Position numbers and translations under genes: made by a program
The notes under the pieces: model-generated
What the model saw: the letters and a program-made list of their open reading frames with translations, nothing else
Told to the model about the DNA's origin: nothing
Database searches by the model: none
Assembly (NCBI GenBank): GCA_946221915.1
Contig: CAMIKG010000012.1
Location: 28,388 to 92,387 of the forward strand
From: an uncultured Erwinia sp.
GTDB lineage: Bacteria; Pseudomonadota; Gammaproteobacteria; Enterobacterales; Enterobacteriaceae
Length of the DNA: 64,000 bases
Direction: 5' to 3'
Shown here: one piece after another, positions 24,385 through 33,210 of the stretch
Layout of the letters: every line of letters starts with the position of its first letter
How positions within the stretch are numbered: the stretch's first letter is position 1

Positions 24385-25037
24385 GTTAGCGACCCTCACC
24401 AAATTGTTATCCGTTAAATCAACGATGAATTACGCGTATCGCGGTACGAGAAAGAAGTCTAATCACAAATTGTTATAATTACCCAGCGGTAAGAATGGCG
24501 GACGATACGTCGTCGGCGTCTTCTTCTCATCCTTGCTGTTCACTGCATAGTTTGGGTTTGGGAGACGTAAAATTCTGTCTGAATGCAGTGATTTCATATG
24601 GGCCAGGATGACCTGTCGGTAATCCGCCATAGCACAACATTGACGACAAATTTTGCAAACGTTGCCACTATCGCGCAGAACGTGTCTGATGCTGATAGGA
24701 CAATTCTTAAAAACATTTACTCTCCGAATGTGTTGCCCTGCAAAGTGTGTTGACAATGCCGTAAAAACCATTTCAAGACAAGGAAAAAAGATGAAAATAA
24801 AAAAGCCATTTAAAACATATGGTTGAGGCCTTGTCATGCCCTGTTTAGGACGGGTTCCAGCTCAGGGCGGCATTTTTAAAATACTTGAAGCGGCATTTAA
24901 TAAGAATAATTTTCACCATCAAAATGCATTTATCAGAATTTCCTTAGTTGCATTCTGATAAAGATGGTTCGAAAAATGCACGCATAGTTTGTGAATGCTT
25001 AAGTATCGTTTGGGTGTTGCGTTTATGTTGCTTATGT
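24385..25037. other. AT-rich region between fliR and rcsA
   Basis: These 653 bases separate the fliR stop from the rcsA start, both on the minus strand. A frame at 24463-24837 has no ribosome site or family resemblance and is rejected. The AT-rich character fits an extended, H-NS-sensitive rcsA promoter region as known in E. coli. I could not find a clear RcsAB box, terminator or small RNA. Confidence 0.4.
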
Positions 25038-25823
25038 TTAGTTTTTGGGCAATTCCGAAAGGATGTCGGAGAGCAAATCAAATACTTCACTGAACAAATG
25101 CTCACAGAAAGGGGCCAGCAGGGGCATCAGCAGGCTTATGGTGAGGATACCGATGGTAAGGGTGATAGGAAAACCAATAACAAAAACTGACAATTGAGGC
25201 GACATACGGTTTAACAAACCCAGTGCCATATTAAGTGTGAGCAGCAGGGTGATAAGTGGTAACGCTAACATCATCCCGTTAAGGAATATCATGCTGGCAG
25301 CTTTGGTCAGCGCCAGGAAGGCGTTGGCATTGAGCGGATCACCGCCAATCGGCAGGGTATGAAAGCTGTCGGCCAGCAGTGAGATCAGCCACAGATGACC
25401 GTTGAACGTCAGGAACAGCAGCATCGCCAGCATATCGAGAAAACGTGCCAGCACCGGCATATTCAGACGGCTGCCAGGATCGATAAAGGTGGCGAATGAC
25501 AGTCCCATCTGCAGACCAATCACTTCACCGGCGGTACGCACCGCGGCAAAAGCGAACTGCATCGTAAAGCCAATCGCAATGCCAATCAGCATCTGCTGAA
25601 TCAACAGCCAGAAGCCGCCGACGCTAAACAGCGTAACGTTGGTGGCGGGCAGCATCGGCATCAGCAGGAAAGTAATCAGTCCGGCCAGGCCCACTTTCAC
25701 CTTCCGGTTAATGGCGCGATCGCTGAGGATCGGCGCGGTGGAAATCAGCGCCAGAATGCGTACCATCGGCCAGAAAAACTGACTGAGCCAGGTTGTCAGC
25801 TGGCTGCTGTCAAAACTCAGCAT
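25038..25823 (-). CDS. fliR: Flagellar export gate protein FliR
   Basis: The 261-residue inner-membrane protein has about six hydrophobic segments and matches FliR (LISTAPILSDRAINRKVKVG, MQFAFAAVRTAGEVIGLQMG, FATFIDPGSRLNMP). One FliR joins FliP and FliQ in the helical export gate of the flagellar type III apparatus. Its ATG overlaps the fliQ stop (TAATG), implying coupled translation. It ends the fliLMNOPQR operon, with rcsA downstream as in E. coli. Confidence 0.97.
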   Translation of the reverse strand: MLSFDSSQLTTWLSQFFWPMVRILALISTAPILSDRAINRKVKVGLAGLITFLLMPMLPATNVTLFSVGGFWLLIQQMLIGIAIGFTMQFAFAAVRTAGEVIGLQMGLSFATFIDPGSRLNMPVLARFLDMLAMLLFLTFNGHLWLISLLADSFHTLPIGGDPLNANAFLALTKAASMIFLNGMMLALPLITLLLTLNMALGLLNRMSPQLSVFVIGFPITLTIGILTISLLMPLLAPFCEHLFSEVFDLLSDILSELPKN

Positions 25824-26092
25824 TAGCCGATGAGATAGGGCAGGTTGTTGAACAGGGTGCGCATATAGTCGAGCACCAGATTAAGCATCCATGGACCGGC
25901 GACCACCACGGTTGCGGCAACGGCCAGGATTTTTGGAATAAACGACAGGGTTTGTTCGTTGATTTGCGTTGCGGCCTGCAACAGGCTGATTAACAAACCG
26001 CTGATCAGCGCGGCCAGCAACAATGGCGCGGCCAGAGCCAGGGCGACTTTCATTGCCTCGCTGCCGAGGACCATTACCGATTCAGGTGTCAT
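25823..26092 (-). CDS. fliQ: Flagellar export gate protein FliQ
   Basis: The 89-residue protein starts MTPESVMVLGSEAMK at 26092; the frame is open upstream to 26239 but that is not part of FliQ. It has two membrane segments and the LISLLQAATQINEQTLSFIPK motif. Four copies of FliQ wrap the FliP/FliR gate of the export apparatus. The stop overlaps the fliR start. A gap of about 85 bases separates it from fliP, larger than the other gaps in this operon. Confidence 0.97.
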   Translation of the reverse strand: MTPESVMVLGSEAMKVALALAAPLLLAALISGLLISLLQAATQINEQTLSFIPKILAVAATVVVAGPWMLNLVLDYMRTLFNNLPYLIG

Positions 26093-26177
26093 GCTGCATT
26101 TCCTGTACAGGGGCGGCGCAGAGGCCACCCGCTTAAATGATTTCCGCCCGTGGTCTGGCGTTGTTTTGCGTGCTGCC

Positions 26178-26912
26178 TCAGGAGTAGAAACTCTGCGCCA
26201 GCGAACCGACCAGCAATTGCCAGCCATCGACCAGTACAAACAGCATCAGTTTGAACGGCAGGGAGATAGTGGCGGGGGGCACCATCATCATCCCCAGCGC
26301 CATCAGCACGCTGGCGACCACCAGGTCAATAATCAAAAACGGAATAAATACGGTAAAGCCAATCTGGAACGCGGTTTTCAGCTCGCTGGTCACATAAGCT
26401 GGCAGCAGAATGCGCATTGGCACCGCTTCCGGCCCGGCAATCGGCGGCGTGTTGGCCAGACGGGCGAACAGCGCGAGGTCGGCTTCACGCGTCTGGCGCA
26501 GCATAAATTCACGCAGCGGCTGCGCGCCTTTCTCCATCGCCACTTGCATGCTGATCTTATCTTCGCTAAACGGCAGATAGGCATCCTGATAAATCTTGTC
26601 GAACACCGGCGCCATAATGAAAAACGTCAGGAACAGCGCGAGGCCGAGTAGTACCTGGTTAGGCGGCGCAGACGGTGTGCCGAGGGCGTTACGCAGCAGA
26701 CCGAAAACGATAATGATGCGGGTAAAACTGGTCATCATCAGCAGCACGGCCGGGATAAAGGTCAGCGAGGTGATAAACACCAGCGTCTGTACCGGCAGCG
26801 ACCAGCTTTGTCCGCCGTTGGCGAGCGGCTGGCTGATGATCCCCGGCAGCTGGGCATGCACCTCAGGCGCCAGCAGGAGCAACGGTAGCAGGGAGAGCAG
26901 GCGACGAATCAT
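26178..26912 (-). CDS. fliP: Flagellar export gate protein FliP
   Basis: The 244-residue protein has a cleavable signal peptide (hydrophobic run ending near EVHAQ at residue 21) and FliP signatures: MMTSFTRIIIVFGLLRNALG, PPNQVLLGLALFLTF, LREFMLRQTRE and the C-terminal FIPFLIIDLVVASVLMALGM. Five FliP copies form the core of the export gate. Its start overlaps the fliO stop by 4 bases. Confidence 0.97.
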   Translation of the reverse strand: MIRRLLSLLPLLLLAPEVHAQLPGIISQPLANGGQSWSLPVQTLVFITSLTFIPAVLLMMTSFTRIIIVFGLLRNALGTPSAPPNQVLLGLALFLTFFIMAPVFDKIYQDAYLPFSEDKISMQVAMEKGAQPLREFMLRQTREADLALFARLANTPPIAGPEAVPMRILLPAYVTSELKTAFQIGFTVFIPFLIIDLVVASVLMALGMMMVPPATISLPFKLMLFVLVDGWQLLVGSLAQSFYS

Positions 26913-27313
26913 TGCGGTTTTCCGGGGCGTTTAAGCAGGGTCTGCAACATATTGCTGAAATCTGCCTTCGCGGCGGGAGATGCAGGCTCTTCTTCCGTCG
27001 GCGTTTTAGGCGGCAGCGTATGCAAATGGGTAATCGTTTGGCTGGTCACACCCAGCACCAGGCGCGCATCTTCGACGTCAACAATCACCACGCGTTCGCG
27101 CTGGCCGACGGTGACACTGGCGCTGATATTCAGCGTTTTGGCTCCGGCGCGTTTGGGCGCAAAACCAAAACGGCGCGCCAGCCATGCTGCGCCGAGGATC
27201 AGCAGAATAATAAACGCCAGAACAGAGCTCACCTGCGTCAGCATTGAACCCGCCGAGACGGCGGGTTGTGAAGAGGGGACCTGCTGGACCTGTTGCTGGG
27301 TAGTGTTAGTCAT
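26909..27313 (-). CDS. fliO: Flagellar assembly protein FliO
   Basis: The 134-residue protein has one membrane segment (about residues 30-47), then ARRFGFAPKRAG and VTVGQRERVVIVDVEDARLVLGVT, the conserved FliO cytoplasmic part. FliO helps FliP assemble into a ring and is not in the final gate. The N-terminal region is Gln/Ser-rich and variable. It starts directly after the fliN stop and overlaps fliP by 4 bases. Confidence 0.94.
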   Translation of the reverse strand: MTNTTQQQVQQVPSSQPAVSAGSMLTQVSSVLAFIILLILGAAWLARRFGFAPKRAGAKTLNISASVTVGQRERVVIVDVEDARLVLGVTSQTITHLHTLPPKTPTEEEPASPAAKADFSNMLQTLLKRPGKPQ

Positions 27314-27730
27314 TTAGCGGCTCAGGCGACGCATACGCTCGGAAGGGGTGATGATATCGGTAATACGCACGCCGTACTTGTCTGCCACCACCACCACTTC
27401 GCCCTGGGCGATCAGGTAACCGTTGATCAGAATATCCAGCGGCTCACCGGCCAGACCGTCCAGCGCCACCACGGAACCCTGCGACAGACGCAGCAGCTCT
27501 TTAATGGTCATCTTGGTGCGGCCCAGTTCTACGGTCAGTTTAACCGGGATATCCATAATCAGGTCGATATCCTGCAGCGAACCGACGCCTTCACCGCTTT
27601 CCAGTGATTTAAACACGTTGTCTGAAGACGCCGCGCTGGTGGTTGCTGCCTGTTCGTTCATTGCCTCAGCCCACAGATCCATCTCGTCCGCAGAGCCGTT
27701 GTCGCCGGACGGTTTATTGCTGTCAGTCAT
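27314..27730 (-). CDS. fliN: Flagellar motor switch protein FliN
   Basis: The 138-residue protein has a variable acidic N-terminus and a C-terminal SpoA domain practically identical to E. coli FliN (IDLIMDIPVKLTVELGRTKM, GSVVALDGLAGEPLDILING, and ITPSERMRRLSR at the end). It builds the lower C-ring with FliM and docks FliH. I use ATG 27730, which gives the family start MTDSNKP and overlaps the fliM stop by 8 bases; the frame extends to 27745. Confidence 0.97.
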   Translation of the reverse strand: MTDSNKPSGDNGSADEMDLWAEAMNEQAATTSAASSDNVFKSLESGEGVGSLQDIDLIMDIPVKLTVELGRTKMTIKELLRLSQGSVVALDGLAGEPLDILINGYLIAQGEVVVVADKYGVRITDIITPSERMRRLSR

Positions 27731-28727
27731 GGGGCTGTTCCTCATTCAGCGAATTCAAAATCGGGTTAATCAAGTGTTCCACTCGCAGTGCATACTGTCC
27801 ATTCAGCGTACCGTATTGACTGGTCAACACCGGTACTCCATCCACATGCGCAATAATGCGATCGGGTTTCTCTATTGGTAATACATCACCAGGCTTCAGC
27901 TGCAGAATGCGCGACAGCCGCAATGACACATCAGCAAAATTTGCTACCAGTTCCAGCTCAGAGTGCTGAACCTGTTTCACCAGCGTATCACGCCAGCTTT
28001 CATCTTCCTGCCGCGAGTTTTCCAGCGGTGGGTTCACCAGCAGTTCGCGCAGTGGTTCAATCATGGAGAACGGAATACAGATATTGAATTCGCCCACCAG
28101 GTTGCCAATCTCCACCTGGAACGGCGTGGTAACCACGATGTCGTTCGGAGAGGTGGTGATATTGGTGAATTTCACCTGCATTTCGGAACGCACATACTCC
28201 ACATCAAGCGGGTAGATGGCTTTCCATGCGTCGCTGTAGCCTTCCAGCGCCAGTTTCAGCATGCGGCGGATCACGCGCTGTTCGGTGTGAGTAAATTCAC
28301 GGCCTTCCACTTTAGTCGGGAAACGGCCATCACCGCCAAACAGGTTATCCACGGCAATAAATACCAGGCTCGGGGAGAACACGAACAGTGCGGTCCCGCG
28401 CAGCGGTTTCAGGTGGATCAGGTTGAGGTTGGTCGGTACCGGTAAGTTGCGGGCAAATTCATGGTAAGGCTGAATTTTAATGGCCCCAACGCTGATATCC
28501 GGACTACGACGCAACAGGTTAAACAGTCCCATACGGAACGAACGTGCAAAACGTTCGTTAATGATTTCCAGCGCCTGCAGACGCTCGCGCACCACGCGAC
28601 GCTGGGTATTGGGATCGTAGGGGCGAATCTCATTGTCGCCCGCCGTATTACTGACGTCTTCTGCGCTGTCACTGTCACCATTCAACAGCGCATCAATTTC
28701 CGCCTGGGAAAGAATGCTATCGCCCAT
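27723..28727 (-). CDS. fliM: Flagellar motor switch protein FliM
   Basis: The 334-residue protein starts MGDSILSQAEIDALLNGD, the N-terminal segment that binds phosphorylated CheY, followed by the middle domain with the GGxG-like FGGDGRFPTKVEGREFT and a C-terminal SpoA domain. It forms the middle of the C-ring and switches rotation sense. It lies 4 bases after fliL and overlaps fliN. Confidence 0.97.
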   Translation of the reverse strand: MGDSILSQAEIDALLNGDSDSAEDVSNTAGDNEIRPYDPNTQRRVVRERLQALEIINERFARSFRMGLFNLLRRSPDISVGAIKIQPYHEFARNLPVPTNLNLIHLKPLRGTALFVFSPSLVFIAVDNLFGGDGRFPTKVEGREFTHTEQRVIRRMLKLALEGYSDAWKAIYPLDVEYVRSEMQVKFTNITTSPNDIVVTTPFQVEIGNLVGEFNICIPFSMIEPLRELLVNPPLENSRQEDESWRDTLVKQVQHSELELVANFADVSLRLSRILQLKPGDVLPIEKPDRIIAHVDGVPVLTSQYGTLNGQYALRVEHLINPILNSLNEEQPHD

Positions 28728-28731
28728 CGAT

Positions 28732-29220
28732 TCACCTCAAAATGAAGGCAGTAAACAGGACATCGTCCACTACCTGCGGAGGTTGACCTTTTACCAGCGG
28801 TGGCGCCAGTACCTGCTTAATCTGTGCGACCAGTGCCTGCTTGCCTTCTTCTTTCGCCAGTTCAGAAGCGTTCTGGCGGGAAAGCAGGAGCAGTAACCGG
28901 CTGCGGATCTCTGGCAGATAGTCACTCATACGACGACGGGTCTCTTCATCGGGCAGACGCAGGGTAAAGCCTACGTACAGCACGCGGTCGGGATCGTTGT
29001 CTGGGTTGACCAGGTTAACCGTAAACGTATCAAGAGCAAAAAATACTGGCGCCGCTGGTGGTTCTTCTTTTACCGTTTCCGTTTCAGCTGCGTCAGCGGG
29101 TTTGTTCATCATTCGCCAGACTGCATAGCCTGCCACGCTGCAAGCGGCCAGTGTTAACACCAGTAACACCGGAATCATAATTGAACGTTTGCGGCCTTTG
29201 GCCTTCGCGTTATCAGACAT
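28732..29220 (-). CDS. fliL: Flagellar basal body-associated protein FliL
   Basis: The 162-residue protein has one N-terminal membrane segment (about residues 17-36) and a periplasmic domain with FTVNLVNPDNDPDRVLYVGF and LPEIRSRLLLLLSRQNASEL, as in FliL. It surrounds the stator units and supports torque, most strongly in swarming. It opens the fliLMNOPQR run; a 130-base gap to fliK probably holds its own class 2 promoter, although I could not place an FlhDC box. Confidence 0.95.
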   Translation of the reverse strand: MSDNAKAKGRKRSIMIPVLLVLTLAACSVAGYAVWRMMNKPADAAETETVKEEPPAAPVFFALDTFTVNLVNPDNDPDRVLYVGFTLRLPDEETRRRMSDYLPEIRSRLLLLLSRQNASELAKEEGKQALVAQIKQVLAPPLVKGQPPQVVDDVLFTAFILR

Positions 29221-29350
29221 GTTGGCAGTAACTTCCTGTGAATTATGTTAGGCGCCAGTTGGCGCTTCAGGTCGAATTATCCCGCTTCTTTCCGTGATCA
29301 ATAGTCTGAAAAGACGCGCGTTTTGCTGTTAACTTTTGCGTTTGTTGCTA

Positions 29351-30667
29351 TCAGGCGAAAATATCGACAGCGCTACTGCCCGCGGCGCGCGCCTGCAGGG
29401 CGGCCGGAACAGCAATTGGCGTTATCTCACTGTCACCTTCCAGGGCGCTGGCAAAACTGCTGCCGTTGCTGCTGCCGTCACGACGTGATTCCTGCTGGCC
29501 GCCAAAAGAGGCGCTTTGCGGCAGGTTATCACTGCTGACGTTGCTCTGGCTGAGGTTGATGCCACTTTCCGCCAGCGCGGTGCGCAGTTGCGGCAGGGCA
29601 GCTTCCAGCGCAGCACGTACCTGGCTGTGTCCTGAAACCATATTCAGCTGAGCCTGGTCATTGTCCAGTTTCAGACTGATTTGAATTGAGCCCAGATCCT
29701 GCGGATGCAGGCGCAATTCTGCGTTCTGCTGACCGTTACGGCTAAACATCAGCACCTGCTGGTTTAACGCCTGCTGCCACTCCGGACTGCCCAGTTGCGC
29801 ATTCAGCTGCGAAGTCGCAGGCGTCAGCGTAGTGGCCGAGGCGGTTGGCGTGCTGATAGCGGTGGTCGAACCGGCCACTGCTGCAGCTGCCGTACTCAGC
29901 GTAGTGACGCTGGATGACGTCACGGTCTGCTCTTTGTTGTCTTCTTTCGTCATGGCGCTCAGCGCCTGCTGCAGAGCATTGCTGGCGTCAGCACTGGTGC
30001 TGCTGGTCTTGCTGCTGTCACTGCTGGTCAGCGTCGGCTGCAGCAGCGTGGTGTTCTTGCTGTCGACAGCCGTGCTGGCGCTGGCGAGTTTAGCACCAGC
30101 GCTATCAGTAATAGTAGCATCACTGACAGTGGCGTCAGTTTTGCCGTTCAGGCTGCTCAGCGCTGCGCTCAGGGCATTCAGCTGGCTGCCGGCGCCTTTG
30201 CTCAGGTCACTGATGCTGCTTTGCAACTGGCTCTGGCTGGCGTTAGCCGTCAGTGGCTGAACGCTGTTCTGCGGCAGCATGGCGAATAACGCCTGTAATG
30301 CCTGCATGTCACTGTCAGTTAAGTCTTTTATATTACTGGCGTCTTTATCATCGGCGGATTTGCTCGCGCCTTTAACATTTTCCGTCTGCAGTAACGAATT
30401 CAGGGTTTCCGGTTGCTCCAGCGCGGCGAGCAGGGCGTTCAGCTCCGTGGCTGGCGTCTCCTCTTTATCGCTGGCGGCGTCGGTTTTCAGCTGGGCCTTT
30501 TCCGTACCGGATTGTTGCACCAGTGACAGCAGGCGGTTACCCAGCAGGGTTAAAAACTCTTTTGGCGTCTCACCCGCAGCCAGCAGAGAATCACCGCTAG
30601 CGGTTGCGTCAACGCCAGCCTCTGCGCTGGTGGTCGCGGTAGTCGGAAGTGTTGGCAGCGTAATCAT
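29351..30667 (-). CDS. fliK: Flagellar hook-length control protein FliK
   Basis: The 438-residue protein has a long Ser/Thr/Ala-rich, low-complexity first two thirds and a conserved C-terminal domain (about residues 290-385) with ELRLHPQDLGSIQISLKLDNDQ and MVSGHSQVRAALEAALPQLR. FliK is exported as a ruler and contacts FlhB to switch from hook to filament export. Length is close to E. coli (375) with an extended ruler part. It overlaps fliJ by 4 bases. Confidence 0.96.
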   Translation of the reverse strand: MITLPTLPTTATTSAEAGVDATASGDSLLAAGETPKEFLTLLGNRLLSLVQQSGTEKAQLKTDAASDKEETPATELNALLAALEQPETLNSLLQTENVKGASKSADDKDASNIKDLTDSDMQALQALFAMLPQNSVQPLTANASQSQLQSSISDLSKGAGSQLNALSAALSSLNGKTDATVSDATITDSAGAKLASASTAVDSKNTTLLQPTLTSSDSSKTSSTSADASNALQQALSAMTKEDNKEQTVTSSSVTTLSTAAAAVAGSTTAISTPTASATTLTPATSQLNAQLGSPEWQQALNQQVLMFSRNGQQNAELRLHPQDLGSIQISLKLDNDQAQLNMVSGHSQVRAALEAALPQLRTALAESGINLSQSNVSSDNLPQSASFGGQQESRRDGSSNGSSFASALEGDSEITPIAVPAALQARAAGSSAVDIFA

Positions 30668-31110
30668 TCGCCTTTCCTCAATGATGCCCGTTGGGCAAAT
30701 TCATCCATCCGTTTCTGATCGAGACGGTTTTCCTGTAATAATTCATTCGCCAGCGCGCGTGCCTGCAGGGTTTCATAGGCATGCAGCCGCTGCTGTTTGT
30801 CACGCCAGAAGGTCAGCGCCTGCTCAACTTTGCTGTTCCATTGCGCCAGCTGACGACGATGCTGCTCAATGGCTTTTTCCAGCGTATCGATAAACTGGTG
30901 ATAGTTGACCCAGCGCGTGCTGGCGATGCCTTCCGACATATTGTCATTCAGCTTGTTACGGTATTCGTCCTGATAGTTGAGCAACATAGAGAGTTGTTCA
31001 TCAGCCTGCTTTTGCGCCCGGCGCATATCGCCCAGCTGCACTGCAGCTTGCTCGACGTCTTTTTGCGCCAGATCGCGCAATGTATCGATGGCACTGTTTT
31101 GTTTCGGCAT
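30664..31110 (-). CDS. fliJ: Flagellar export chaperone FliJ
   Basis: The 148-residue protein is almost wholly helical with heptad-like repeats, matching FliJ: TLRDLAQKDVEQAAVQLGDM at the start, INYHQFI-like VNYHQFIDTLEKAIEQHRRQ in the middle, and LDQKRMDEFAQRASLRK at the end. It sits inside the FliI hexamer like the gamma stalk of F1 ATPase and escorts substrates. ATG 31110 gives the family length; the in-frame start at 31122 adds four residues. Confidence 0.96.
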   Translation of the reverse strand: MPKQNSAIDTLRDLAQKDVEQAAVQLGDMRRAQKQADEQLSMLLNYQDEYRNKLNDNMSEGIASTRWVNYHQFIDTLEKAIEQHRRQLAQWNSKVEQALTFWRDKQQRLHAYETLQARALANELLQENRLDQKRMDEFAQRASLRKGE

Positions 31111-31153
31111 GATGACCCTCAACTACCCTGACCACGGCACTCCGTGGCGTTTA

Positions 31154-32515
31154 TTAACCGAAAATGGCCTGCAGATGCAGGCAGGCGTCGTCATACTGAC
31201 TGCGCTCGAAAATTCCCTGTTGCAGGAAGGCTTCCAGTTCCGGATAGAGTTTGATGGCTTTATCCAGCATTGGGTCACTGCCTGCGGCATAGGCGCCGAC
31301 GCTAATCAGATCGCGGTTGCGCTGATAGCTTGACAACAGTTGTTTAAATTGCCTTACTCGGGCGTAATGTGTTTCGTCGATTAACGATGTCATTGCACGG
31401 CTAATCGAGGCTTCGATATCAATTGCCGGATAATGACCGGCTTCCGCGAGGCGACGCGACAGCACAATATGGCCGTCGAGAATAGCGCGCGCCGAGTCGG
31501 CAATCGGGTCCTGCTGGTCGTCGCCTTCGGTCAGAACCGTGTAAAACGCGGTGATGGAGCCGCCGCCATCGATGCCGTTACCTGCACGTTCGACCAGCGC
31601 CGGCAGTTTGGCGAACACGGAAGGTGGATAACCTTTGGTCGCCGGTGGCTCACCAATCGCCAGGGCAATTTCACGCTGCGCCATGGCGTAGCGGGTCAGG
31701 GAGTCCATAATCAGCAGCACATGCTGGCCACGGTCGCGGAAATCTTCAGCGATACGCGTGGCGTAAGCCGCGCCCTGCATACGCAGCAGGGGAGAGACGT
31801 CGGCAGGGGCGGCAATCACCACCGAACGCGCACGACCTTCCACCCCGAGAATATTTTCAATAAAGTCTTTTACTTCGCGGCCACGTTCACCGATCAGGCC
31901 AACCACAATCACATCGGCTTTGGTGTAGCGCGCCATCATGCCAAGCAGCACACTCTTACCGACACCGGAACCGGCAAACAGACCCATACGCTGGCCGCGG
32001 CCAACGGTGAGCAGGGCGTTGATCGCCCGTACGCCGGTATCCAGTACGTCGGTGATCGGCGTACGCTGTAACGGGTTAAACGGTGGGGTGATCAGTGGGG
32101 CGCGGTAGCCGGTTTCCGGCGCCGGTAAACCGTCGAGCGGACGGCCACTGCCATCCAGCACGCGGCCCAGCAACTGCGGCCCAAGCATCAGCTGTTTACC
32201 GCTGTGCTGGTTGTCACTCGTCACGCGGGCAAAAACGCGCGCGCCCGGCAGGATGCCTTCCACTTCTTCCAGCGGCATCAGAAACAGCTTCTGGCCGTTA
32301 AAGCCGACCACTTCGCTTTCCACTTCAGAAATCTGATGACCGTCGTTGCGTTCAATCACGCAGGTCGCACCCAGCGGCAGCTGCAGCCCGGTGGCTTCCA
32401 GTACCAGTCCGGTGGCGCGAGTCAGGCGGCCATAACGACGCACCGTCGGCAGATCCGCCATACGCGCTTCGAACGCATCAAGCGCGCCTAACCAGCGCGA
32501 AAGACGTTTGGTCAT
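31154..32515 (-). CDS. fliI: Flagellum-specific ATPase FliI
   Basis: The 453-residue protein has the F1-beta-like Walker A FAGSGVGKSVLLG (about residues 178-190), Walker B VLLIMDSLTRYA, and GYPPSVFAKLPALVERAGN. It forms a hexamer at the base of the export gate and powers unloading of chaperone-substrate complexes. The start overlaps the fliH stop by one base. Length and motifs are normal. Confidence 0.97.
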   Translation of the reverse strand: MTKRLSRWLGALDAFEARMADLPTVRRYGRLTRATGLVLEATGLQLPLGATCVIERNDGHQISEVESEVVGFNGQKLFLMPLEEVEGILPGARVFARVTSDNQHSGKQLMLGPQLLGRVLDGSGRPLDGLPAPETGYRAPLITPPFNPLQRTPITDVLDTGVRAINALLTVGRGQRMGLFAGSGVGKSVLLGMMARYTKADVIVVGLIGERGREVKDFIENILGVEGRARSVVIAAPADVSPLLRMQGAAYATRIAEDFRDRGQHVLLIMDSLTRYAMAQREIALAIGEPPATKGYPPSVFAKLPALVERAGNGIDGGGSITAFYTVLTEGDDQQDPIADSARAILDGHIVLSRRLAEAGHYPAIDIEASISRAMTSLIDETHYARVRQFKQLLSSYQRNRDLISVGAYAAGSDPMLDKAIKLYPELEAFLQQGIFERSQYDDACLHLQAIFG

Positions 32516-33210
32516 TACAATTCTCCCGGCGCCGCCAGACGGCAGAGTTCATGCCAGCGCGTGGCGATGCTGGCGTCGAGGTCGCCATCTTCCGCACCGA
32601 CTTTACAGCCGCCCGGATGCAGTGAGCTGTCGGCCAGCAGACGCCAGCCGTGCAGGTCCAGCGTGGGACCGAGCGTTTGTTCCACGCGCTGCAGATCATC
32701 AGGATGGACGCGCAGCTGCGGTTTGCCGCTGAACATCGGTTCCTGTTGCAGCATATGCTGGATCTGACGCAGCAGGGCAGAGCCATCCACCGCCGTTGCC
32801 TGGCCGATCACCTGGCGTGCGGCTTCCAGCGCCAGCTGCATCAGACGTGAGGCGATCACGCTGTCCAGCGCTTCCAGCGTGTGCTGGAACTCAGTGACCA
32901 GCTGCTGCATACGCGCCTGTAACGGTGCCTGCTGCTGCTGGGCTTCCGCCAGACCCTGCTGATAGCCCGCTTCGTAGCCGGCATTCTGGCCGTCGCTGAT
33001 GCCTTTCTTCTGGCCTTCGGCATAACCGATGCCATAAGCCTCATTGCGCACTTTGCTCTGCAGCAACTCCAGCTCGTTTTGTTGCTCCTGAGATTCGTCA
33101 ATCTCAATCTCAGGCGGCATCACGAACTCTTCAATCAGTGGTTTTTCTGGCTGCGCTAAATCATCAGGTAGCCAGGTTTTCCACGGCCGGGAAGAAAAGG
33201 CATCAGACAT
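32515..33210 (-). CDS. fliH: Flagellar export ATPase regulator FliH
   Basis: The 231-residue protein starts MSDAFSSRPWKTWLPDDL, the FliN-binding segment of FliH, and carries a series of GxxxG repeats (YGIGYAEGQKKGISDGQ, then NAGYEAGYQQG) around residues 70-105, the helix-packing element of the family. It holds FliI to the C-ring. ATG 33210 is chosen over 33231 because it matches the family start; it overlaps fliG by 8 bases. Confidence 0.95.
   Translation of the reverse strand: MSDAFSSRPWKTWLPDDLAQPEKPLIEEFVMPPEIEIDESQEQQNELELLQSKVRNEAYGIGYAEGQKKGISDGQNAGYEAGYQQGLAEAQQQQAPLQARMQQLVTEFQHTLEALDSVIASRLMQLALEAARQVIGQATAVDGSALLRQIQHMLQQEPMFSGKPQLRVHPDDLQRVEQTLGPTLDLHGWRLLADSSLHPGGCKVGAEDGDLDASIATRWHELCRLAAPGEL

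Noticed and set aside
24463..24837. 124-codon minus-strand frame between rcsA and fliR
   Set aside because: No ribosome site, no recognisable domain, unusual composition, and it lies in the AT-rich rcsA leader.
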